A stretch of DNA of 64,000 nt from G965230615 sp965230615 (GTDB lineage Bacteria > Pseudomonadota > Gammaproteobacteria > HTCC5015), in contig OZ246012.1 of assembly GCA_965230615.1 (NCBI GenBank), positions 3,038,001 through 3,102,000 of the forward strand, read 5' to 3'. Numbering within the stretch: the first letter of the stretch is position 1; every line of letters begins with the position of its first letter. The notes beneath the pieces are model-generated. The model saw nothing but the letters and a program-made list of their open reading frames with translations, did no database searches and had not been told where the DNA came from. The translations under genes and the position numbers were made by a program. Positions 17,607 to 25,736 of the stretch are shown piece after piece.

Positions 17607-18350
17607 TTGTGTACAGTGACAATAAAGCGTGATGCAGATTCAGTCTGTGTCACTATGAATCGTGACGAGCAGCGAGATAGGTCAGAAGCAGGCTTATCAA
17701 ATACCATTCTCAATAATGTGGCTATGGCTTTCCCGCAGGATGGTCTTAGCAAAGGCACCTGGATTGGTGTTGGACAGCAAGGTGTAATCTTGTGTTTGAT
17801 GAATCGTTACGATCAGGCTGCAGACCCTGCAGCCGAGAGCCGAGGCAATATTATTCCGGATGCGCTTGCTAAAGGTGATTTTACAGAAATTATTGCATGG
17901 CTTGAAGAAGGTTTAGCAGTAGCGACATATAACCCTTTCACATTATTCGTCATCAGCATGCAGCACAGTATCCGATTTGATTGGACTGGCCAGCACTGGC
18001 ATGTTGAACAGCTTTCGAGTCAAGTCTGGTATATGGCAACATCATCTTCTGAAGACTCCCAGCAAGTCAGTGAGTATAGAGCGGCTCAGTTTGATCGGTG
18101 GTTGCGGACGAGGGAGAGTTATAACAATGACTTTCCGCTGTACCACTTTCAACATGATCATCAACTGCCTCGGCAGTCAGTACTGGTTAGTCGGCCTAAA
18201 GTGCATACGAAGAGTATTACGCAAGTTGTTATGACGTCGCAGCAGGCAGATATTAAATACTTGCCTGAAGATGCTTTAACACCTTACTTCACTGTAGCAT
18301 CTGAAGCTCAAGCGCTTGTTGCTAACCGACATACCTTGCCAATTCTATAA
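17607..18350 (+). CDS. NRDE (TANGO2-like) family protein
   Basis: A 247-residue protein with the family N-terminus MCTVTI and the signature TMNRDEQRDR; GTWIGVGQQGVILCLMNR is also typical. The start codon is TTG at 17607. This is supported because the conserved Cys must follow the initiator Met, as in Ntn-hydrolase-like proteins. The family is linked to lipid and Golgi/mitochondrial homeostasis in eukaryotes, but its bacterial role is unclear. It is the last gene of the four-gene operon with the OlsF-like enzyme. Confidence 0.88.
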   Translation: MCTVTIKRDADSVCVTMNRDEQRDRSEAGLSNTILNNVAMAFPQDGLSKGTWIGVGQQGVILCLMNRYDQAADPAAESRGNIIPDALAKGDFTEIIAWLEEGLAVATYNPFTLFVISMQHSIRFDWTGQHWHVEQLSSQVWYMATSSSEDSQQVSEYRAAQFDRWLRTRESYNNDFPLYHFQHDHQLPRQSVLVSRPKVHTKSITQVVMTSQQADIKYLPEDALTPYFTVASEAQALVANRHTLPIL

Positions 18351-18391
18351 GCCGTTTATCAAGTGCTAGCAATTGTTTTTAACGATTAGTG

Positions 18392-18427
18392 CAAAAAAAG
18401 GGGAAGCCTAAATAGGCTCCCCCTTAT
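18392..18427 (-). terminator. Terminator between convergent genes
   Basis: A 12-13 bp stem (about 18398-18410 with 18413-18425, one mismatch) is followed on the minus strand by seven Ts (the A-run at 18393-18399). It ends the 827-residue secreted protein gene and could also slow plus-strand transcription from the NRDE operon. Confidence 0.85.
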
Positions 18428-18450
18428 AACAACTTTGGTGTTAACTGTTA

Positions 18451-20934
18451 TTAGTTAGAAATCACCACATTGCTTACAGTGGTTGTGTTATCAGCAGTAC
18501 CATTGTCTTTATCATTAGCAATTACAAAGCCCATGCCATTGCCTGTGTAATAGTTACCAACAGGAATCGTGATGGACTGAGTTGCGCCATTGCCAGTGTA
18601 GTTAATATCTGAAATGCCCCAGCTTTGCGTGCCGCTTAATTTAAAGATGCGGTTACTGCTTGCGCCAGTATCACTATCAAAACCAACACCATGGATCTCG
18701 CCAGTACCATTTGCTGAGAAGTCAAACGTAATACTGGTGTTAGAGCCAATGTTATACGTAGCATTAGTTTGACGCCAGATATTACCATTCAAGCTGATTG
18801 AGCAGCCATTACCATTATGCGAACCCGTGTTATTGCCAGAGTATGCTTTGGTATTGCCTAGATCAATACAGTTGCCACCTGGAGGTGGTGGCGGTGGCGG
18901 TGGCGGCGGTGGCGGTGGCGGTGGCGGTGGCGGTGGCGGTGGCGGTGGCGGCGGTGGAGGCGGTGGTGGCGGTGGTGGCGGTGGTGGGTTGTTGCCACCT
19001 GAGCCTAGTACAACATTGCTTACTGTAACAGTGTTGTTGGCAGTGCCAGCATCCTTGTCATTGGCAACAACAAAACCCATACCATTGCCTGTATAGTAGT
19101 TACCAACAGGAATTGTAAAAGACTGTGTCGCACCATTGCCGGTGTAGCTGTAGTCTGTGATGCCCCAGCTTTGTGAACCAGTTAGTTTAAAGATACGGTT
19201 GCTGCTGGCACCTGTGTCACTATCAAAACCAACACCTTGAATTTCACCACTACCATCACTTGAGAAATCAAACGTGATGCTTGAATTTGAACTGATGTTG
19301 TAGGTGGCATTGGTTTGACGCCAAGTATTGCCATTGAGTGTAATTGAACAACCATTGGCATTATGTGTGCCAGGGTTTGAGCCACCATAAGCTCGCGTAC
19401 TGTTTAAATCAATGCAGCCGCCAGCTGGTGGCGGTGGTGGCGGTGGTGGTGGCGGTGGTGGCGGTGGTGGCGGTGGTGGTGGTGGTGGTGGCGGTGGTGG
19501 CGGTGGTGGCGGTGGTGGCGGTGGTGGCGGTGGGTTGTTATTGCCGCTGCCACTGAATTGAACATAATCGATGTTAGCAGCAACATCACCGCCGCCTAAG
19601 TTAACGATTTGGACATTTGCGCCTGCCGGTATATTGATAGAAGCCGATGCAGATGTATAGCTACCTGTCCAAACACCATTAGAGCTGAAGTTAATGCTAC
19701 CCACATCATTGCCATTGACGGTGACAGAAAGTGCACCAGAATTCTGTGATGCATACTGCATAGTAATCGTGCTTGAAGACGGTACGTTATTGAATTGAAC
19801 GCCAGCATTAACTGTATCTAGGAAAGCAACACCTTGGCCGCCTGATGCAGCGCCATCGTTGAATACAGATGCATTACCTAAGACCTGACCGTTTTCAGCT
19901 TCAATCAGAGTACCTCCACCCGGCGGTGGCGGCGGCGGTGGCGGCGGCGGTGGTGGCGGTGGTGGCGGTGGTGGCGGTGGTGGCGGTGGTGGCGGTGGTG
20001 GCGGTGGTGGCGGTGGTGGCGGTGGTGGTGGTGGCGGTGGTGGCGGTGGTGGTGGCGGTGGTGGTGGTGGCGGTGGATTACCATTACAACCGCCGCGATA
20101 TTCGCAATCTCTTGCATCGGTACCTGGTTGCCATGAACGGGTAAACTCAAGCATTGCTTGTCTGACAGAGTTATCTAAATCACCGGCATACTTATCAATA
20201 GCGCCATCGCCTAGATATAAGCCAACATAGGCTAGTACATCATCAGTTGATAAGCCGCAGCCGAAACGCGTATTCAGTGTTTGCTGTGGATCAGCACCTT
20301 TTGCCTGGCTTGCTTCGTTGCGGTCTAACCAGCCATCGCCGTTCAGGTTCAAGTCGTCGCCGAGCTGGTTACCTTCTTGAGTACCTAATAAGGCGCGAAA
20401 GTATGTTTTAGCATCAGCTAGTGTGATGCGAGGATTCAATGATGGTGGCACACCTTGGTAACCTGATTGAGCAATAAACTCATCATCGATATTGATACCT
20501 AAGTTGAATTCGATATCAATAATGGCCTCTCTAGCATTCGCAGGGTCACTACAAATACAGTCGCGGCTTACCATAATGCCTGCAGCGTTCAAACAGCCAT
20601 CATTGCCATTACCGACTAATGTCACACAGTTAGTATCACAATCAGGTTGTGTTTCAGATGTGCGGCAACCTGACACAATTTGTCCAGGATTTGTGCCGCA
20701 GCCGCTACCACCACCAGGAGGAGGTGGCGGTGGTGGTGGTGGATTCGGGTTAGAGCCGCCACCAGTGTCACAGCCTGCAGATTGTGCTTGTGCAGCATCG
20801 ACATAACAGTTTCCACCGCACTCAAAAGGGTGGCTTCCTTGACACATGGCGAGTACAGATGTGCTGTACATAAAATACAGCAATATGACTGAACCCAGTC
20901 GTTTAAATAGGTTTAAGAGCGTTAGTTTCATCAA
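18451..20934 (-). CDS. Secreted multi-module protein with long polyproline linkers
   Basis: An 827-residue exported protein. In order: signal peptide (SVILLYFMYSTSVLA), a Cys-rich motif CGGNCYVDAAQAQ, a 9-Pro linker, a Cys-rich domain of about 200 residues with one EF-hand-like loop (NLNGDGWLDRNE), 52 prolines, a CBM6/35-like beta module (GTLIEAENGQVLG...NIDYVQFSG), 36 prolines, a beta module starting GCIDL, another 36 prolines, and a second copy of that module. The GCIDL module recurs in the sulfatase at 44.6 kb and is probably carbohydrate binding (inference). No catalytic domain is recognised. The upstream GCGGAGGGG is a strong ribosome binding site shared with the paralogue at 21.6 kb. 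Confidence 0.88.
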   Translation of the reverse strand: MMKLTLLNLFKRLGSVILLYFMYSTSVLAMCQGSHPFECGGNCYVDAAQAQSAGCDTGGGSNPNPPPPPPPPPGGGSGCGTNPGQIVSGCRTSETQPDCDTNCVTLVGNGNDGCLNAAGIMVSRDCICSDPANAREAIIDIEFNLGINIDDEFIAQSGYQGVPPSLNPRITLADAKTYFRALLGTQEGNQLGDDLNLNGDGWLDRNEASQAKGADPQQTLNTRFGCGLSTDDVLAYVGLYLGDGAIDKYAGDLDNSVRQAMLEFTRSWQPGTDARDCEYRGGCNGNPPPPPPPPPPPPPPPPPPPPPPPPPPPPPPPPPPPPPPPPPPPPPPPPPPPPGGGTLIEAENGQVLGNASVFNDGAASGGQGVAFLDTVNAGVQFNNVPSSSTITMQYASQNSGALSVTVNGNDVGSINFSSNGVWTGSYTSASASINIPAGANVQIVNLGGGDVAANIDYVQFSGSGNNNPPPPPPPPPPPPPPPPPPPPPPPPPPPPPPPPPPPPAGGCIDLNSTRAYGGSNPGTHNANGCSITLNGNTWRQTNATYNISSNSSITFDFSSDGSGEIQGVGFDSDTGASSNRIFKLTGSQSWGITDYSYTGNGATQSFTIPVGNYYTGNGMGFVVANDKDAGTANNTVTVSNVVLGSGGNNPPPPPPPPPPPPPPPPPPPPPPPPPPPPPPPPPPPPGGNCIDLGNTKAYSGNNTGSHNGNGCSISLNGNIWRQTNATYNIGSNTSITFDFSANGTGEIHGVGFDSDTGASSNRIFKLSGTQSWGISDINYTGNGATQSITIPVGNYYTGNGMGFVIANDKDNGTADNTTTVSNVVISN
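18880..18987 (-). repeat. Polyproline microsatellite, 36 codons
   Basis: 108 bases made only of CCN codons on the minus strand (mostly CCA/CCG/CCT), with partial 6-base periodicity, giving 36 consecutive prolines between the two GCIDL modules. Such repetitive DNA is prone to in-frame length change. Confidence 0.95.
19426..19533 (-). repeat. Polyproline microsatellite, 36 codons
   Basis: A second 108-base run of proline codons, between the CBM6/35-like module and the first GCIDL module of the same protein. It has the same length as the tract at 18880 but a different CCA/CCG order, so it is not an exact copy. Confidence 0.95.
19921..20076 (-). repeat. Polyproline microsatellite, 52 codons
   Basis: 156 bases encoding 52 consecutive prolines between the Cys-rich N-terminal domain and the CBM6/35-like module. 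This is the longest of the tracts in the window. Translation of such runs depends on EF-P. Confidence 0.95.
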
Positions 20935-21441
20935 TTCCCCTCCGCTAATGCATAAGCGTTATCTTTAGTTCATTAAAGTTATTCGCAGCACGATCACTGT
21001 GCAGGCGATTGAGAGATGACTCAGAAGCACATTACCTTGAATGCAAAAATGACATATGTGGTCTGGCGATAGTCGCGTTTAATGCCTGATCTTCAAAATG
21101 GTTACTAGTAGGCAACAGGTGAACACTTTCGTCATTGTAATAAGCACAGATACCACACTCGCAGGCATTAACGGCTTATTCTCTCATGGCGAAAATTATA
21201 CGGTGGGTCAGTATGAAGGCAACGTGCGAGTAAGAGCGTACAAAAGGGTGTATAGGTATATATACTTGCTGGTAAAGTATTACTATTTCTTGCGAAATTA
21301 ACGTGAATACTGCCGGTTTATTGAAAATTACATAAAGATTTGTCAGGGACTGACAGTTTTAAAAATAATTTGTATAGCCAGGGTTATTATTAGTCATATG
21401 GTGATTCATTTACGGTTAATGTAATAGTTGTTGGGGTAGAT
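20935..21441. other. Intergenic region upstream of the 827-residue protein
   Basis: About 500 bases. It includes the 5' region of the downstream minus-strand gene, with GCGGAGGGG just before its start. A 67-codon plus-strand frame at 21098-21301 has no supporting features and is not called. Confidence 0.5.
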
Positions 21442-21477
21442 AAAACAAGGGAAAACCAGCCTATAGGCTTTCCCTTG
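21442..21477 (-). terminator. Terminator of the 339-residue protein gene
   Basis: CAAGGGAAA (21446-21454) pairs with TTTCCCTTG (21469-21477), and the inner AGCC/GGCT extends the stem. On the minus strand a TTTT run follows. It lies about 80 bases after the stop of the gene ending at 21558. Confidence 0.8.
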
Positions 21478-21557
21478 ATAAGCGTTCAGTTGCTACTGAT
21501 TATGATGATCAATAGTGAGCTGTTAAATTATCATTTTTTTTAAGTGTTATAGTGGGT

Positions 21558-22577
21558 TTAATTACAGCCACCTCGATATTCACAATCTCTTGCATCGGTA
21601 CCTGGTTGCCAAGAACGGGTAAACTCGAGCATATTCTGCCTGACAGATTGGTCTAAATCACCCGCATACTTATCAATAGCACCATCACCCAGGTATAAAC
21701 CAATGTAGGCTAAGACATCATCGGTTGACAAGCCACAGCCAAAGCGTGTGTTGAGTGTTTGCTGTGGATCTGCACCTTTTGCTTGGCTTGCTTCATTGCG
21801 GTCTAACCAAGCATCGCCGTTCAGGTTCAAGTCATCGCCGAGCTGGTTACCTTCTTGAGCACCTAACAGGGCACGAAAGTATGTTTTAGCATCAGCTAGT
21901 GTGATACGGGGGTTCAAAGATGGCGGTACACCTTGGTAACCTGATTGAGCAATAAACTCATCATCGATATCAATACCTAAATTAAATTCGATATCAATAA
22001 TGGCTTCTTTGGCATTGTCCGGGTCACTACAAATGCAATCGCGGCTGACCATAATCCCTGCCGCATTTAAACAACCATCATTGCCATTACCGACTAATGT
22101 TACGCAATTAGTATCACAATCAGCTTGTGTTTCAGATGTGCGGCAGCCAGAAACGATTTGTCCCGAACCACCACCACAGCCATTATTACTATTCGGTGGT
22201 GGCGGTGGTGGTGGGTTTTGGTTGTTCGGTGGCGGCGGTGGCGGCGGTGGCGGTGGGTTTTGATTATTATTGCCATTTGAGCAGCCAGCAGATTGTGCTT
22301 GGGCTGCATCTACATAACAGGTGCCACCACATTCATAAGGATGGCTGCCGCCACAAGAACTATTGTTTGACGGTGGTGGCGGTGGTGGTGGGTTTTGATT
22401 ATTATTGCCACCTGAGCAACCGCCAGACTGTGCCTGGGCTGCATCTACATAACAGTTACCGCCGCATTCATAAGGGTGACTGCCGCCGCACATTGCAAGT
22501 GCTGCTGAGTTATAGATAACTAGTAGTAGAATCGCTGAGCTTAATCGCTTAAAAAAACATAAAATTGTTGACTTCAT
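21558..22577 (-). CDS. Secreted Cys-rich protein, tandem paralogue
   Basis: A 339-residue exported protein (signal LSSAILLLVIYNSAALA) closely related to the first 290 residues of the neighbour at 18.4 kb. It has two copies of the CGG-CYVDAAQAQS motif separated by short proline/Asn linkers (7, 10 and 7 Pro). The same roughly 200-residue Cys-rich domain with EF-hand-like NLNGDAWLDRNE follows, ending at CEYRGGCN with no binding modules after it. It looks like a duplication in which the C-terminal modules were gained or lost. Function unknown. Confidence 0.85.
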   Translation of the reverse strand: MKSTILCFFKRLSSAILLLVIYNSAALAMCGGSHPYECGGNCYVDAAQAQSGGCSGGNNNQNPPPPPPPSNNSSCGGSHPYECGGTCYVDAAQAQSAGCSNGNNNQNPPPPPPPPPPNNQNPPPPPPPNSNNGCGGGSGQIVSGCRTSETQADCDTNCVTLVGNGNDGCLNAAGIMVSRDCICSDPDNAKEAIIDIEFNLGIDIDDEFIAQSGYQGVPPSLNPRITLADAKTYFRALLGAQEGNQLGDDLNLNGDAWLDRNEASQAKGADPQQTLNTRFGCGLSTDDVLAYIGLYLGDGAIDKYAGDLDQSVRQNMLEFTRSWQPGTDARDCEYRGGCN

Positions 22578-23048
22578 TGATACCCCTCCGCTGCTTATTA
22601 AGCATTTTCAATTAATAATTACTTAACGCACATATTTTGTGCGCCTGATTGAGGTTGGGTAGTAAATGATTGCTATTGGCTAGCTAAGTTAACAGCAAGT
22701 CGCGATGCTCGTGTGTATTACCTAGCTAACATATCATGCATAGAAAAGTGAAATAGATATTGTTTGTTTGGCTAAACACACATTCACTTTATAGACATCA
22801 TTGTTCTTCCCTCTCTCAAAAAAATTATACGGAGGGGAAAATTAATGACAATGTGCAAATAAACATGCACAAATCTGAAATAAATTACCTCGTTTATCGC
22901 TAAAGTATTATTATTGTTTGGCGGCAATGATATATCTCAGTTTAAATGATCAAAAAAAGGATAATAATAAGCGTATATATGCTAAGTATTGATAACTGCT
23001 AGAAAAGTAGCGCTAGTTATGGCTATTCAAACTTGAGTCAAGCAATCA
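22578..23048. other. Intergenic region with a leader-like mini ORF
   Basis: 471 AT-rich bases. On the plus strand GGAGGGG at 22831-22837 precedes ATG 22844 and a five-codon frame (MTMCK, then stop). No larger gene is seen. The mini ORF resembles the strong initiation region of the two flanking paralogues but in the opposite orientation, and may be chance. Confidence 0.35.
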
Positions 23049-23675
23049 TTAAGGTTGGGCGGAGTGTTTATTGTTAATATTGTTAATACTATCCATATGT
23101 ATAGGCACACTATTGCTATCTGAGCTTACAATTCTGTATTGGTCATGATCAGCATCGTATTCGCAGGTGTAGTGATAGATTTTACGACCCTCTGCGTTAT
23201 CAACAATAAAGGCAAAAGATGCCATATATTCAAAAATATAACTTGCTGATGCACAGCCTTGAATTCCGTATTGTAATTCTTCGGCAGTTGCAAAACGAAT
23301 GGGCGAGTTAGAAACGAGATGGTCATAAGAAGAACTGCCGGGGATAGTGACATCAACAACATAATTGCCGAGGTGATCTAAAATAACCTTATCATTTTTG
23401 GTTTGGATTAAACTTTCTAGTGGTGATATGTCGTTAGTATGACTTTTTGCATCAGTTGTCAGCTGAGTATTTGGCAAATCTTCAAAAGTTGTGTGCTGCG
23501 ATAAGTCGGCAGTCTCATTAGCCAGGGTGTGATATGTTTGGGGTTCTGCAGTGATAAGTAGATCTGATGCAGGTTCTGTGGGTAAAGGGGGGTCAGTATT
23601 TACAATAGTCAATACCAATCCGAGCAATAAAGTGCATAAACAAGCGATAGCAATCAGTTGAATTTTCTTAGACAT
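23049..23675 (-). CDS. Hypothetical membrane-anchored protein
   Basis: A 208-residue protein with an N-terminal hydrophobic segment (LIAIACLCTLLLGLVLTIV, about 7-25) that acts as an anchor or signal. A Ser/Thr-rich spacer follows, then a compact C-terminal region with two cysteines (IQGCASASY, YTCEYDADHDQY). No family is recognised. It lies 19 bases downstream of the CxxCH protein gene, so the two are probably cotranscribed. Confidence 0.65.
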   Translation of the reverse strand: MSKKIQLIAIACLCTLLLGLVLTIVNTDPPLPTEPASDLLITAEPQTYHTLANETADLSQHTTFEDLPNTQLTTDAKSHTNDISPLESLIQTKNDKVILDHLGNYVVDVTIPGSSSYDHLVSNSPIRFATAEELQYGIQGCASASYIFEYMASFAFIVDNAEGRKIYHYTCEYDADHDQYRIVSSDSNSVPIHMDSINNINNKHSAQP

Positions 23676-23694
23676 AATACTTAATTTGCTATAG

Positions 23695-25152
23695 TTATGA
23701 GGTGGGGGTGATCTGTTTTACTAAGTAGTCATGCAGCGGGGCGGCTATGGGTTTAAAGATAATTTCACTGATATGCTCTATCGCCAAAGGATAATAAACC
23801 CAGTTAACCTTGTAGCGTGCTTCGCCGCGTAAATGAAATAAGTGCAGCATCTTAAAAGTGACAGCGTCATCAATGTTTTTTGCTGTTATTGGGCAGTTAA
23901 ATACAGCATCAATCGCCGCTGTTTCTGTCAGAATGGTTTTAATGCCTTTGATATCTGCGGCTGAATCATCGAGTATTTGTAAGAGGACTTGTTCATATAA
24001 TGTGCCTGCGCCAAGTTGCCAGTTTGGCTCAGGTGGCTCTTTGCTGAAAAGTGTTGCTAAGGAAAATGCTTCGCTGGTATCCAGACCTAAAACGGCAAAA
24101 GCATCATCTAAGGTATGGCCAGAGCCACCATAAGATTTGATTTTAGTCTCAATGTGTTTTAATACGGCTGCATCAAGTTCTACCTGTTTCAATTTTTGCA
24201 GTCCAAGTAATAATAATTCTGCACGTAGTGCCCGGTAGCGTTTAGGGTGTTTTTGGGTTAAGCGGATAAAAGCGCCACGGCCTGTAGCAGAGCCCATAGC
24301 GATATTGGATAAGAACAGATCAGGGCCAAAAAAATGATTCGCTATCCAGCGCTTGCCACCTCGTATAAGTTTTTTATGGCTCCACATAAGAAAGTCAAAC
24401 CGGTCAGAGTCGCCTTTGCCGCGCATAATCTCGCGTATTCGTAATAAATGTGTATCATCCAGTGCTTCACCCTGAGGGCCTGGTGCGATGTTGTCACCAA
24501 ATGCGCCAGTCCATTCAAGGTTTGTACCCCAAACGGGTCGGGAATTTTTATCACCGTGGCATTCAATACAGGATTCATCATTCCGTTTGAGTTTTGGCTT
24601 TTTGCCAGAAAAATCGAAGACAGAAAACTCCCATTGACCTGTGTCTTCATGTAGTTCGGCAACATCAAGCAGGTCATACTTGGGGTCATCAGCTTTAGTG
24701 CCAATATTTAATAATAGTCGGCCATCTGAGCCAAACAGAACAATTCTTGGAAATTCCAAGTTAGACTGACCCGTTGCGCGTGTATGTTCGACTAAAGAAA
24801 AATTAGTACGATAGTGATCCGGGAAAGTATTGAGTAATGCTGTGATTGTTTTTATTTTATGTTTTTTTATAAAACGATGAAGGCCTTCAATAGTCATCTC
24901 AGGCTCACCCGGTTTAGGGGGTGGGTTCAGTGATTTGAGTGGTACAACCACATCATTGGGGGTTGTTGGGCAGACTGTTCTATTCATGCCTTTGCCGCCA
25001 GTGCTAATAAAGTCAATCTCTTCAGTCGTTTTTTTGGCGTGAGCCGCTTGCATTGTTAGTGCCAATAGGCAGCAAATGGAGAAGCTCCTGTAAAAATGCT
25101 TGTTGGCAGTTTGTAAGGTTTCAGGTAGTCGATCAGTATTAAGCAATGGCAT
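23695..25152 (-). CDS. Exported protein with a single CxxCH haem motif
   Basis: Mature protein of roughly 445 residues with one c-type haem motif, CIECHGDKNSRPVWG. A hydrophobic stretch ending MQAAHA gives a likely Sec signal. The frame is open to TTG 25209, but that would add 19 residues before an already long n-region, so ATG 25152 is preferred with uncertainty. The rest has no recognised enzyme domain; a helical C-terminal region follows the motif. It may be a cytochrome c-like subunit or part of an exported oxidase system (inference). Confidence 0.7.
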   Translation of the reverse strand: MPLLNTDRLPETLQTANKHFYRSFSICCLLALTMQAAHAKKTTEEIDFISTGGKGMNRTVCPTTPNDVVVPLKSLNPPPKPGEPEMTIEGLHRFIKKHKIKTITALLNTFPDHYRTNFSLVEHTRATGQSNLEFPRIVLFGSDGRLLLNIGTKADDPKYDLLDVAELHEDTGQWEFSVFDFSGKKPKLKRNDESCIECHGDKNSRPVWGTNLEWTGAFGDNIAPGPQGEALDDTHLLRIREIMRGKGDSDRFDFLMWSHKKLIRGGKRWIANHFFGPDLFLSNIAMGSATGRGAFIRLTQKHPKRYRALRAELLLLGLQKLKQVELDAAVLKHIETKIKSYGGSGHTLDDAFAVLGLDTSEAFSLATLFSKEPPEPNWQLGAGTLYEQVLLQILDDSAADIKGIKTILTETAAIDAVFNCPITAKNIDDAVTFKMLHLFHLRGEARYKVNWVYYPLAIEHISEIIFKPIAAPLHDYLVKQITPTS

Positions 25153-25720
25153 AAACAAGTACTCTACTTGGCTAACAGCCGCCACTTGTAGGGCATGCCA
25201 ACCAGTCAAAATAAATATGGTAATGGAATTATTTACGTGGGCGCAAGTCCGTTGTTTTTTAAGTAATTGCCGTAGGGGCTTGTGTTGTCAAGCTGGGTGT
25301 CTGCAAAAAAAAGATAAGCGCCTGCCCAGCGATAAAAGATAGTGTATTAGAAACAATGGCTTAAGTTTATTACAAATAGCTAGTGGTATTGCTTACTTAT
25401 TAAAGCATTTTCCTGCAGTAAGCAAATAGGAATGTCAATAGTTGTTCAATACTTTATCTCAATAAGATTCAAGGCGATGAGTAGTTGCCTTATTTGACAG
25501 CTAGAATATGAAATTTTCTGGAAAAAATCAGTATTTACAGCTTTTTCTTACAAAAAAACAAGCGCTAAATAAATACTCAGACGGTGCATTTAGGGTATTT
25601 TATTTAATGCATGTTTATATGTACCTTCGTCTACTATATGTTAAGGGTACGAATTAAACTCACTGTATATGGTGTTAATTTCTTTTTGCTAGTCTTATCA
25701 GCTATAGAAGCTTACTGGCT
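25153..25720. other. Intergenic region
   Basis: About 570 AT-rich bases between divergent genes. Plus-strand frames are short and lack ribosome binding sites. No RNA gene or clear repeat was seen. The AAGGAG at 25721-25726 serves the next gene. Confidence 0.5.
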
Positions 25721-25736
25721 AAGGAGTTTGTGACAG

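Noticed and set aside
18827..19096. Gly-rich and Val/Ala-rich plus-strand frames over the polyproline gene
   Set aside because: They are mirror translations of the CCN repeats. The minus-strand frame has the signal peptide, domains and ribosome binding site.
18880..20076. CRISPR-like repeat array
   Set aside because: The periodicity is 3 and 6 bases within one coding frame, with no spacers.
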